Below are positions 33,495 to 42,408 of a stretch of 64,000 nt of DNA, piece after piece. Below the pieces are notes generated by a model. The model had not been told where the DNA came from, made no database searches, and worked only from the letters and a program-made list of their open reading frames with translations. The stretch's first letter is position 1. Every line of letters begins with the position of its first letter. A program made the translations under genes and the position numbers. The stretch is from Aquisalinus luteolus (lineage in GTDB: Bacteria; Pseudomonadota; Alphaproteobacteria; Caulobacterales; Parvularculaceae): contig NZ_VCJR02000006.1 in assembly GCF_009712425.2 (NCBI RefSeq), positions 1 to 64,000 of the forward strand, written 5' to 3'.

Positions 33495-34646
33495 CTATGC
33501 CAGTACTGCCTTGACGCGATCTGTTTCTCCCGCCGCGCATACAAGGTGATAGAAAGTGCTGGTTTCCATGTAGGAACCGACCACATTTCCGTTCGCATCG
33601 TACTGGTCATACCAACCGCCTGCCAGCGGTGGAGAAAGGTAGGTATCCAGTAACAAGGCTGTTTTTTCGGCCGCTACTTCAAACATCCCATGCTGGCCCG
33701 CTTCGGCCTGGGCAAGACTTGCCTTGATATATTCCGTCGTGCTCCAGGAACGGGCTGTGGGCTTGGTTACCGTGCCATCAAGGCGCAGCTCGTCGTAAAG
33801 CAGGCCGGTCTTTTCGTTCAGGCCCAGCTTGATCGCATTCTGGTACATCGCATCTGCAGGGGCGCTGACATTCGTGCCCGTCAGCCGCTCATACCAGCGC
33901 AGCAGCCAGACCCATTCCATCAGGTGACCCGGCTCGATCAGGTCGCCGGTTTCGGCGTGGGGTGACCAATCCTCGTTGAAGAATTCCAGCAGCACGCCGT
34001 GGCGATCATCGTAAAATTTGTCCGTGAACAGCGCATGGATCTCTCCTGCGCGCTCAAGGCAGGCAGGATCGTTGGTCGCCTCGAAGCACGCCATGAAGGC
34101 TTCGAACAGGTGCATGTGAGGGTTCTGGCGCCGGGGCAGGGCCGGTGTGTCTGCTTCCTGATAGCCGCCATGTGGTGTACGGATCGTATCGAGATACGCA
34201 AAACTGTCCCTGATCACTTGCGCAGCACTGTCATCACCGAAGCTGCGCAGGCGCCACGCGGCAGCCAGCAACAGGAATGCCTGTGCATAGGTGTCGCGGT
34301 GGCCGTCATGAAGGGAGCCGTCATTGTTCAGGAGGTGGGCAATGCTGGCACCGGGCAGGGGCGTGCCGTCTCGCTGCATGCCCCTGGACGTAACGAAAGC
34401 CCAGCCATGATCGCTCACTCTCCGTGCATCACCATACCAGCCGAGGCTGGCAGCATAGGCATAGGAATAGGTCTGGCGGGCCTGCACCCTGACACGGCGC
34501 AGGCAATCGGTCACCGGGCGGCCTTCAAGGTCCAGCTTCTCATAAAAGCCGCCAGCCGCGTCAACGGCGTGGTCTGCCCAGAAGGGCAGGGCATCATCGC
34601 GAACCCATGCCACGAACCTGTCGGCGGTGCTTGAAAAACCTGTCAT
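33495..34646 (-). CDS. AGE-family epimerase/isomerase, likely mannose-6-phosphate isomerase
   Basis: This 383-residue (alpha/alpha)6-barrel protein is of the N-acylglucosamine 2-epimerase family. Recognisable segments are RVRVQARQTYSYAYAASLGW, NPHMHLFEAFMACFEAT and EPGHLMEWVWLLRWYERL, with conserved His residues. The gene starts 12 bases after manC on the same strand. ManC here lacks the usual C-terminal isomerase domain, so this protein may supply mannose 6-phosphate. Epimerisation of another sugar is the alternative. Confidence 0.8.
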   Translation of the reverse strand: MTGFSSTADRFVAWVRDDALPFWADHAVDAAGGFYEKLDLEGRPVTDCLRRVRVQARQTYSYAYAASLGWYGDARRVSDHGWAFVTSRGMQRDGTPLPGASIAHLLNNDGSLHDGHRDTYAQAFLLLAAAWRLRSFGDDSAAQVIRDSFAYLDTIRTPHGGYQEADTPALPRRQNPHMHLFEAFMACFEATNDPACLERAGEIHALFTDKFYDDRHGVLLEFFNEDWSPHAETGDLIEPGHLMEWVWLLRWYERLTGTNVSAPADAMYQNAIKLGLNEKTGLLYDELRLDGTVTKPTARSWSTTEYIKASLAQAEAGQHGMFEVAAEKTALLLDTYLSPPLAGGWYDQYDANGNVVGSYMETSTFYHLVCAAGETDRVKAVLA

Positions 34647-34658
34647 TACACTGTGCTT

Positions 34659-35747
34659 CTAGAGAAGGTCCGTTTTCTTGCCTGCCTTCAGCGCCTCGAC
34701 GACCCGCTTTACGTCCTGTGCCCGGTCAGCCCGTGCGACGAGTACGGCATCGTCAGTCGCAACGACGACGACATTCTCCAGACCGATCACGGAGACGAGG
34801 GGACCGTCAGAGCGGACATAGCTGCTTCTGGTGTCTATCTCGATGACATTGCCGACGGTTACCGTAGCGTCGCTGCCGGCCTCGGCGAGGATTTCCCGTA
34901 CGGCAGACCAGGCGCCGATATCGTTCCAGCCGATCTCGACCGGCCCGACGATGGCGCCGCGGCGGGTCTCTTCCATGATGGCATAGTCGACGGATTCAGA
35001 CCGGCAATTGGCGAAAGTGTCCGGGCACAGAGTATAGACCTTGCCGTCGCGCCCGCCGCCTTTCAGCGCCGAGTGGCAGCTATTCGAAATGTCGGCTGCG
35101 ATCGTGTCGAACTCTTCCAGGATTGCAGTGGCGGAAAACAGGAAGATGCCGGCGTTCCAGTAATAGCTGCCATCATCCAGATAGGCCTGCGCCGTCGCCA
35201 AGTCCGGTTTTTCGGCAAACCGGTCGATGCGATAGGCCATGTCGCCGATGGTCTCGCCGGTCTTGATATAGCCATAACCGGTTTCCGGATGGGTCGGCTT
35301 GATGCCAAAGGTCGTGATGAAGCCGTCCGCGGCGATCGGCTGGGCGGTTTCCACCCAGCGCCAGAAGCCTTCCGGATCGCTCACATGGTGATCGGCGGGC
35401 AGCAGCAGAATCAGGCCGTCCGGGTCGATCTCGCGCACGACCATGGCGGCCAGCGCAGCGGCGGGGGCGGTGTTGCGCCCGACAGGCTCGATGATCAGGG
35501 CGTTCAGGGAAATGTCCGCCTGCTTGCACTGGTCGAGCACGAGGTCGCGGTGCTCCGCGCCACAGATGATGATCGGGTCGGCAACCGAGATGCCGGTGCC
35601 ATTGCCCGAGACGCGCGCCAGCGTGTTAACCAGCATGCTGCTGTCCGTGACAATGCCGTGATACTGCTTGGGCGTCTTTCGGCGCGAGAGGGGCCAGAGC
35701 CGTGTGCCTGAGCCTCCCGCCATAATGACTGGATAGATGGTCGCCAT
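34659..35747 (-). CDS. manC: Mannose-1-phosphate guanylyltransferase
   Basis: This 362-residue enzyme makes GDP-mannose from GTP and mannose 1-phosphate. It begins IYPVIMAGGSGTRLWPLSR. KTPKQYHG, LLLPADHHVSDPEGF and RIDRFAEKPDLATAQAYL are also in the family. It stops after the nucleotidyltransferase region at about 362 residues, compared with roughly 470 for bifunctional enzymes with a C-terminal isomerase cupin. The start at 35747 has GGGGGA upstream; a longer frame from 35942 is not supported. It is cotranscribed with the AGE-family gene. Confidence 0.93.
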   Translation of the reverse strand: MATIYPVIMAGGSGTRLWPLSRRKTPKQYHGIVTDSSMLVNTLARVSGNGTGISVADPIIICGAEHRDLVLDQCKQADISLNALIIEPVGRNTAPAAALAAMVVREIDPDGLILLLPADHHVSDPEGFWRWVETAQPIAADGFITTFGIKPTHPETGYGYIKTGETIGDMAYRIDRFAEKPDLATAQAYLDDGSYYWNAGIFLFSATAILEEFDTIAADISNSCHSALKGGGRDGKVYTLCPDTFANCRSESVDYAIMEETRRGAIVGPVEIGWNDIGAWSAVREILAEAGSDATVTVGNVIEIDTRSSYVRSDGPLVSVIGLENVVVVATDDAVLVARADRAQDVKRVVEALKAGKKTDLL

Positions 35748-35970
35748 GAATCCCCCGATACAAGAACAAGTTACCGGGGCATTTTCGCTGCAAGTGCGAA
35801 AAGTCTCAAGCCTTAAATTGACCAAAGATGCTATCGGCCTTTGACGCCCCCGGATTTGCTGGCTCACGGCAATTGCTGGCGGCAAAACCTGCCCTTTTTC
35901 CGGGCGGTGATTTTTTGCGAAGAAAGGCGTTGAAATCCGCAAATGATGCGTCTAAGAACACGCTTCTCGC

Positions 35971-36045
<75 letters not shown>

Positions 36046-36300
36046 TCTCTTTCTTTCAAAAGACGATTTCAGGCCCGCAAGCATGTGGGTGACCACGCCT
36101 GAAGTCGCATCCTGAGCTCGCTATCGATCACGATTGTCGCCCCTGATTTTTGCCCTGGCCGGGTCAGAAAACGGATGACACCCCCGATAGGGTGTGCAAT
36201 GAGATAACCCTGGTTTTTTGTGCTATGCAGCATGCTTCCGGAGCTTGCCGTTCCTCGTTGCTGTTGTATGGAGTAGCTGAAGGATGACGGGGGATTTCTC

Positions 36301-37617
36301 ATGAAAGTCGCAATGATCGGTACCGGATATGTCGGCCTGGTCTCTGGTGCATGTTTTGCCGATTTCGGGCACCGGGTAGTCTGTGTCGACAAGGATGAAA
36401 GCAAGATTTCGCGCCTGCTCGATGGCGAGATTCCGATCTTTGAGCCCGGTCTCGATGCGCTGGTTGCTGACAATGTGAAAGCCGGTCGCCTGTCCTTCAC
36501 CACCGATCTGGCAGAAGGCATGAAGGACGCCGATGCGGTCTTCATCGCCGTCGGCACCCCGTCCCGCCGCGGCGATGGCCATGCCGATCTTTCCTATGTC
36601 TATGCCGCGACCGAAGAAATCGCCGCGCTGATCGACAAGTATACAGTCGTCGTCACGAAATCCACTGTGCCAGTCGGTACCGGTGCCGAGGTCGAGGCGA
36701 TCATCCAGAAGGTGCGCGATGGCTTCACGCCGGGCGAGCATTTCTCGGTCGCATCGAACCCGGAATTCCTGCGCGAGGGCGCAGCCATCGACGACTTCAA
36801 GCGTCCTGACCGTGTGGTCTGCGGTGTCGAGGATGATCGCGCGAAGGAAGTCCTGACCGAGCTTTACCGTCCGCTGTTCCTGAACGAGACACCGATCCTG
36901 TTCACCCAGCGCGTGACGTCAGAGCTGATCAAATACGCCGCCAACGCGTTTCTCGCGACGAAGATCACCTTCATCAACGAGATGGCTGATCTGTGCGAGA
37001 AGGTCGGTGCCGACGTACAGGCCGTCGCCCGGGGCATCGGGCTCGACAAGCGTATCGGCTCGAAATTCCTCAATGCAGGTCCCGGTTATGGCGGCTCCTG
37101 CTTCCCCAAGGATACGCTGGCCCTGGTGCGCACGGCACAACAGCACGGCGCGCCGGTCAGGATCGTCGAATCCGTCGTCGAGGCAAATGACACCCGCAAG
37201 AAATCCATGGCCGGCAGGGTCAAGGCTGCAGTGGGTGGCGATCTCGAGGGCAAGACGGTTGCCGTTCTTGGTCTCGCTTTCAAGCCGAACACGGACGACA
37301 TGCGCGACTCACCGTCGCTCGACATCATTCCCGCGCTGATCGGCGAAGGGGCGAGCGTTCAGGCGCATGACCCTGAATCCATGAACGAGGCGCGCAAGCA
37401 TTTCGGCGATACCATCACCTATTGCGATGGTCCGTATGAGACGCTGGAAGGCGCCGATGTTCTGGTCATCGTCACCGAATGGGACGAGTTCCGCGCCCTC
37501 GATCTTGCCCGCGTCAAGGAAGCGCTCAGCGCGCCGGTCATCGTCGACCTGCGTAACATCTACCGTCCGGATGACATGGCCGAAAAAGGCTGGCAGTATC
37601 ACTCCATCGGTCGCTAG
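36301..37617 (+). CDS. ugd: UDP-glucose 6-dehydrogenase
   Basis: This 438-residue enzyme oxidises UDP-glucose to UDP-glucuronate. It has the NAD-binding MIGTGYVGLVSGACFADFG, VFIAVGTPSRRGDGHADL, the central EFLREGAAIDDF, and the catalytic Cys in GPGYGGSCFPKDT. FKPNTDDMRDSPSLDII completes the family pattern. A ribosome site GGGGGA precedes the ATG. Length is normal. It could supply glucuronate or pentose precursors for the glycan locus. Confidence 0.96.
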   Translation: MKVAMIGTGYVGLVSGACFADFGHRVVCVDKDESKISRLLDGEIPIFEPGLDALVADNVKAGRLSFTTDLAEGMKDADAVFIAVGTPSRRGDGHADLSYVYAATEEIAALIDKYTVVVTKSTVPVGTGAEVEAIIQKVRDGFTPGEHFSVASNPEFLREGAAIDDFKRPDRVVCGVEDDRAKEVLTELYRPLFLNETPILFTQRVTSELIKYAANAFLATKITFINEMADLCEKVGADVQAVARGIGLDKRIGSKFLNAGPGYGGSCFPKDTLALVRTAQQHGAPVRIVESVVEANDTRKKSMAGRVKAAVGGDLEGKTVAVLGLAFKPNTDDMRDSPSLDIIPALIGEGASVQAHDPESMNEARKHFGDTITYCDGPYETLEGADVLVIVTEWDEFRALDLARVKEALSAPVIVDLRNIYRPDDMAEKGWQYHSIGR

Positions 37618-37682
37618 ACGAGTAGCCTTTTCAGAAAGGCGGCGCGTCGCGATACTGAGCTGAAAAAAGTACAAGAGGTATA

Positions 37683-38297
37683 ATGATGTTCCGTCTTTTC
37701 CTTGCCGCCGGTGCCTGCGCCTTGCTTGCTGCTTGCGGCAATTCCGCCAATGATGATACCGCCGAGATCGATCTCGAGGCGCTGGATATCTGTACATATG
37801 CGGATCCGGTTGCGCGCAATGACTACCGCCTGTCAGGGGCTGAGGTTGCCTGCAGCAGCGTGCAGGAAGGGGACCGGGTCATGGTCTCCGGACTGACCGG
37901 CCCGGATGGTGAACTGACACAGGTTCAGGGCACGATCGTCACGCAACCGCGCATCATCGTGCCAACGACGGACAATGTTGCCACTGGCACAATTCATGAG
38001 CAGGCCGAAGGCCGCTGGAAGAATTTCCACGCTCTCTACATTGTCGAAGCTGGTGAGCAGGACATGTGTGTCAGTGTCGAAAATTTCTCACCTGACGGTG
38101 CGGCCAATTCAATCTTCTTGATGGCCGAAGGCGATCAGGAAGCGACCGAGTTCGCCTTGCGCGTCAACGCGAGCGAAGTCGAGCAGTCTTCCTTTGGGGA
38201 GCCTGTCGTACCGGCAGGCGAGACACGTGTTGTCACTTTGCTGGCACGCGAGCCGAACTCTGCGATCGTTTCCGTCGAATTCCACACTTGCCGCTGA
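37683..38297 (+). CDS. Small lipoprotein of unknown function
   Basis: This is a 204-residue protein. An N-terminal hydrophobic signal ends in ALLAACG, a lipobox. The mature part starts with an acidic NDDTAEIDLEALD. The rest is beta-rich with several cysteines (DICTYAD, VACSSVQ, DMCVSV, FHTCR), which could form disulfides in the periplasm. No recognised domain. It lies just downstream of ugd and may be cotranscribed, since no clear terminator stands between. Confidence 0.65.
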   Translation: MMFRLFLAAGACALLAACGNSANDDTAEIDLEALDICTYADPVARNDYRLSGAEVACSSVQEGDRVMVSGLTGPDGELTQVQGTIVTQPRIIVPTTDNVATGTIHEQAEGRWKNFHALYIVEAGEQDMCVSVENFSPDGAANSIFLMAEGDQEATEFALRVNASEVEQSSFGEPVVPAGETRVVTLLAREPNSAIVSVEFHTCR

Positions 38298-38329
38298 TAC
38301 TGGCCGCTGATACTGGCCGCTGACACTGG
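38291..38329. repeat. Three tandem 13-base repeats across a stop codon
   Basis: The unit CCGCTGATACTGG occurs at 38291-38303 and 38304-38316, with a third copy (one base different, A to C change in TGACAC) at 38317-38329. The lipoprotein stop TGA is in the first copy. The unit length is not a multiple of three. Because each copy contains TGA, gain or loss would not extend the protein. Slippage duplication is the likely origin. Confidence 0.9.
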
Positions 38330-38382
38330 CCAGCCGGTTCGCGGCCGGTCAAGTCAGGTACTGCCGATGGTGAAGGAGGGAA

Positions 38383-40785
38383 ATGATGGATAGCCTGGCA
38401 GGTCTGGTCTTTCTTTGTCTGTCCCTGATACCGGTCGCCATCAGCGCAGTGGCGCTTGTGCGGCTGTTTCCTGTCGCTGGTCGGCGCATGCGCTGGCTAC
38501 AGGCCCTGCTGCTGGTCATGGCACAGTGCGTACTGACCAGCCTTGTCCTGGGCACTTTCGATATCCTGCACGACTGGCTCTTGTTGCTGTTCAATATGGT
38601 CATCGCCGCTGGTCTGGTGTTTCTGGTTTATCGACGCAAAGTCCCGTCACGGGCTTTCGGTATCCGCGAGCTTCCGACCCTGATGCGCCAGTGGTTTGTG
38701 CAACGTCCTGTCAGCACAAGCGTTATCGCAGCAGTCATCCTGATCAGTGTGGTGAACATTGTCTGGGCGGTGTTCGTCGGGCCACTGTTCGGCGATGCCG
38801 AGGCCTATCATCTCGCGCGGGCCTATTTCTGGGACCGGCTTGGCTCTCTCGATCACTTCCCCACAGCCGATGCCCGCCAGGTGGAATCGCCACTGAACGG
38901 CAATTTGCTGCAATACTGGGTTATTGCCTTTGGCGACAATCACGCGCTTACCCATCTGCATCAGGCAGCGGGGCTGGCAATGATCGTCCTGTGCACGCTT
39001 GAGCTGGGGCGACAGTGCCGGATGCCGGTGCTGGGCGGGTTGCTGGCAGCAGGTACGGTCATCTGCGCCCCGCAGCTTGTACTGGCTGCGACCAACGGCT
39101 CCAACGACCTGCTGACGGGCGGACTTGGATTTTCCAGCCTTGTCTTTGGCTTGCGGGCCATTGCGAGATCCCGTGGCGGATGGCGCAATGAGGCGCTGAT
39201 GGCCAGCATTGCGGCGGGCCTGGCGGTGGGGGGCAAGGTGACGGCAATTCCGTTGATCTTTGGCGTCGCCTGTGCGCTGCTGGCTTTCATTATCGTACGG
39301 CGTATGGCCATCAAGCGTGTCGCCATGTTTGCTGCACTGGCGGCGGTCGGGGCAGTGTCTCTTGGTACCTATGGCTATGTGCGCAACATCATCGAATTCG
39401 GCCATCCGGTATATTCGCCGACTGCCCAGGCAGAGCATGGCGAGATATTCCGCAATGACCGTCGTGACCCGCTACAGAATATTGCCGTGACCATGTTGCA
39501 ATCGCCCGACCTGCATGGCTTTGCGGTTGGTCCGCTGAAACCCTTGCGAGATGGCGAGCGGGTACTGATCGAAAAGGGCCTGGATGCGGTCGGTGCCGAC
39601 GACACGATGAAGCGCGGCGTGCTGGGCTATTTCGACCGGGCGACGCGCAATGCAGACTGGAATGGCAGTGGCTATGGCATCATCGGTTTCCTGTTGATGC
39701 TTGTCAGTCCCGTACTTGCCATCATCCTTCTGGTCCTCAAGAAGTATCGCAGGAGAGCACTTCCTGCTGTCCTGGCGATCGGGGCGGGTTGGGCCTATCT
39801 GCTTGTCGTCTCAGGGATCGTGCCGTGGAACGTGACCGGCGAGATCCGGTATTTCCAGGCCGGCTTCCCGTTGATTGCGGCGGGTGCCTTGCTCGGCCTT
39901 GCAATGCTGGTCTCCCGCCGGCTCTTGCTTGCGCTCTGTATCCTTTCCCTGGCGCCACTAGTCTATACGACATGGAGTGGTGGCGAGGCTGCGCGTATGC
40001 ACGGCGATGCCAAATACGCCAAGCCATTCAAGGGCGCGCTCTACTACCTCTATGGCGGCAAGCAGGTCGAAAATATCGATCTCTTTGCCGATAATTTTTC
40101 CGGCCAGAAAGTCGGCATCTGGACGCGGAAACATACCTATCAATATTACTTCCTCCGTGACCTGAAGGGTGTCGATATCGTACCGGCAGACGGCAGCCAG
40201 ATTGCTTCCCGTGTGGCGTCGGGCGACCTCGCCGCGGGGATCGTCTCCCCGATCACGGAATTGGGCGAGGACATTTACATGGCTGTGCCGACGATATTTG
40301 ACCGGCGCCGGCAGTTCTGGCTGGTCGTGGCTGATCCGGCTGCCTTTATACGCGATAATGCGCTTCTCTATGGGCTTGGCATTGCCGGCGGCAATGGCGG
40401 GTCATCCGTCAGTATCTCCGGTGAAAACATGCTTACATTCCTGGCGGAAACGGACAGGCCGGACGGGCGTGAGGGCGGGTTATTGTCCCCGCGGTGGAAC
40501 CGGCGTGTGCTGGTTGTCAGCGCCCCGACAGGGGCGCTCGCCGATCCGGCATCCACTGAAACGCTGCAGCTAACACTGAATGCTCCTGCTGCAGAGGAAA
40601 TTGCAGTCACCGCAAGCTGTGGCGATGGCGTTCTGCCTGCCAGATTTGACCAAACGCGCAAGCATATCATCGTAGAGATATCCGGGAATGACTGCGTTGA
40701 TCCGCGTGCCGGTATCACGCAAATCACTCTCGACAAGGCAAGTGATCAGCGGCTGGAGATCAGGTCTTTTGCCCTGACGTCATAG
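38383..40785 (+). CDS. GT39-like integral membrane glycosyltransferase
   Basis: This is an 800-residue protein with many transmembrane helices in the first 530 residues and a mostly soluble C-terminal domain. The first luminal loop has GPLFGDAEAYHLARAYFWDR, where the acidic Asp-Ala-Glu matches the catalytic loop of PMT/ArnT-type (GT39, GT-C fold) enzymes. These use a polyprenyl-phosphate sugar as donor and act in the periplasm. A ribosome site GGAGGG precedes the ATG. It converges on the gtrA/GT2 pair, which would make such donors. Acceptor unknown. Confidence 0.75.
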   Translation: MMDSLAGLVFLCLSLIPVAISAVALVRLFPVAGRRMRWLQALLLVMAQCVLTSLVLGTFDILHDWLLLLFNMVIAAGLVFLVYRRKVPSRAFGIRELPTLMRQWFVQRPVSTSVIAAVILISVVNIVWAVFVGPLFGDAEAYHLARAYFWDRLGSLDHFPTADARQVESPLNGNLLQYWVIAFGDNHALTHLHQAAGLAMIVLCTLELGRQCRMPVLGGLLAAGTVICAPQLVLAATNGSNDLLTGGLGFSSLVFGLRAIARSRGGWRNEALMASIAAGLAVGGKVTAIPLIFGVACALLAFIIVRRMAIKRVAMFAALAAVGAVSLGTYGYVRNIIEFGHPVYSPTAQAEHGEIFRNDRRDPLQNIAVTMLQSPDLHGFAVGPLKPLRDGERVLIEKGLDAVGADDTMKRGVLGYFDRATRNADWNGSGYGIIGFLLMLVSPVLAIILLVLKKYRRRALPAVLAIGAGWAYLLVVSGIVPWNVTGEIRYFQAGFPLIAAGALLGLAMLVSRRLLLALCILSLAPLVYTTWSGGEAARMHGDAKYAKPFKGALYYLYGGKQVENIDLFADNFSGQKVGIWTRKHTYQYYFLRDLKGVDIVPADGSQIASRVASGDLAAGIVSPITELGEDIYMAVPTIFDRRRQFWLVVADPAAFIRDNALLYGLGIAGGNGGSSVSISGENMLTFLAETDRPDGREGGLLSPRWNRRVLVVSAPTGALADPASTETLQLTLNAPAAEEIAVTASCGDGVLPARFDQTRKHIIVEISGNDCVDPRAGITQITLDKASDQRLEIRSFALTS

Positions 40786-40795
40786 CGCTTGCGGA

Positions 40796-41185
40796 TTATC
40801 GCGGCTGCCCCCGAAAAACCACCTTGCTCGACCCGATGAAGTTCCACGCAAGTCCGGCTATAGAGCCCATGGCGACGGCGGCGACAAGATGCGTGGCGAA
40901 GAAGGGTATGAACGCCACCAGCAGGGCATAGACGCCGTAATTGATCAGCCCGCCAACAGCATTGACCGACACGAACCGCGCCCACTGGCGCAGCCAGAGC
41001 GGGTCATGATCGCCGAAAGTAAAAACGCGGTTGAGATACCAGGTCACGGTTACTGCGACGGCAAAGGAGATCAGCCTGCCAACGTACGGCCCGGCGCCGA
41101 GCCATGTTACCGCAGACAGGACGCTCGCATCGACGAGGAAGCCCGCCGTGCCGACAAGGGCAAAGCGGATGAACCGGTGCGTCAT
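40796..41185 (-). CDS. GtrA-family membrane protein
   Basis: This 129-residue protein has four transmembrane helices. FIRFALVGTAGFLVDASVL is the family opening. VTVTWYLNRVFTFGDHDP is the conserved helix II/III junction with the Asn-Arg. It is thought to help flip polyprenyl-phosphate sugars. It overlaps the upstream GT2 gene by 4 bases (ATGA-type overlap at 41182), so the two are coupled and are likely partners. Confidence 0.9.
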   Translation of the reverse strand: MTHRFIRFALVGTAGFLVDASVLSAVTWLGAGPYVGRLISFAVAVTVTWYLNRVFTFGDHDPLWLRQWARFVSVNAVGGLINYGVYALLVAFIPFFATHLVAAVAMGSIAGLAWNFIGSSKVVFRGQPR

Positions 41186-42225
41186 TTCCCTGTAGTCCTG
41201 ACATGGGTTTCGTCAGCCGCCGGTGTGCGGTGTGCTGGAGGGTTGATATGCAGAACGCCGGGAATGGCCAGATAGGCGATGCGCTTGGCTTCCTGCCTGC
41301 CACGGGTGACGGTATCCAGGATCAGGCCGCATGCGGTGCTGAGCATCGCGATAATCAACAGGGCCGAGGCAATAACCACCGTCGGCATACGCGGTACCAA
41401 CCCGGTCATGAAATAGGTGGTCGCGACTGGTGCCAGCAAGACGACGCACAGGAGGAACAGGGCGAGGGCGACCAGGCCGAAGACCATCATTGGCCGTTCC
41501 TGCTTCATGATCAGGGCGATGGTGCTGAGAATGCGGATGCCGTCACCGATGGTGTTCAGCTTCGAAACCGACCCCGGCGGGCGCTCGCCATAATGGGTGT
41601 CGATCTCCCCGATCGGCATGTTGAGCTCCAATGCATGAATGGTGAATTCGGTCTCGACCTCGAAGCCGCGGGCCATCATCGGGAAGCTTTTCACGAAGCG
41701 ACGCGAGAAAGCGCGGTAGCCGGAAAGCATGTCCTGAAAGCGGGCATTGAAGGTATATTCGACAAGGCCCGTTAGAAGCTTGTTGCCGAACTGATGGCCG
41801 GCGCGATAGGCGGCGCTGTTTTTGTGGCGACGAACGCCGGTTACCATGTCGAGGCCCTCATCTATCATCGCATTGACCATCCGAGGCGCGGCATCGGCCT
41901 CATATGTGTCATCGCCATCGACTAGGATATAAATGTCCGCCTCGATATTCGTGAACATCCGGCGCACCACATGGCCCTTGCCCTGACGGTTTTCGGTGCG
42001 CACGACAGCCCCGGCGCGACGCGCTTCCTCTACCGTGTCATCCGTTGAATTATTGTCGAAGACATAGATCGTTGCCTCGGGCAGTGCAGCACGAAAATCG
42101 CGGACCACGTTTGCGATGGTGGCTGCTTCGTTGAAGCAGGGAACCAGGACGGCGATCTCGACATTTTTCGGTTGATCGTCGCGCGGTGTTGTAATGGGGG
42201 ATACGACTGCAGAACGGGTAAGCAT
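41182..42225 (-). CDS. GT2 polyprenyl-phosphate glycosyltransferase
   Basis: This 347-residue protein is a dolichyl/undecaprenyl-phosphate sugar synthase by pattern. EIAVLVPCFNEAATIANVV is the GT2 entry and IYILVDGDDTYEADAAPRM holds the metal-binding DGDD. DMLSGYRAFSRRFVKSFP is the acceptor-site signature of this subfamily. Two transmembrane helices at the C-terminus (ALALFLLCVVLLAPV and SALLIIAMLSTACGLIL) anchor it. It is encoded with GtrA. The product would be a lipid-phosphate sugar for a GT39-like enzyme such as the one at 38383. Confidence 0.9.
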   Translation of the reverse strand: MLTRSAVVSPITTPRDDQPKNVEIAVLVPCFNEAATIANVVRDFRAALPEATIYVFDNNSTDDTVEEARRAGAVVRTENRQGKGHVVRRMFTNIEADIYILVDGDDTYEADAAPRMVNAMIDEGLDMVTGVRRHKNSAAYRAGHQFGNKLLTGLVEYTFNARFQDMLSGYRAFSRRFVKSFPMMARGFEVETEFTIHALELNMPIGEIDTHYGERPPGSVSKLNTIGDGIRILSTIALIMKQERPMMVFGLVALALFLLCVVLLAPVATTYFMTGLVPRMPTVVIASALLIIAMLSTACGLILDTVTRGRQEAKRIAYLAIPGVLHINPPAHRTPAADETHVRTTGK

Positions 42226-42408
42226 GGTGCCTCAAATATTTTTTTGAAGTGTAGGAAGAATTGTTCCGTCCCGCAAACTCTCGTTAGGGCGGTTGGCCCT
42301 ATAGTGGGGCTGACCGGCCACCGGCACCAGTGCCGGGCCGTTGTGCTGAAATGGCAATAGCCATATATGCGTTACCAACGAGGCATCGCAAACACGAGAA
42401 GAGGCATC

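Noticed and set aside
37625-37640. Terminator after ugd (GCCTTT/AAAGGC)
   Set aside because: The stem is only 6 bases with no T-tract, so it is not supported as a terminator.
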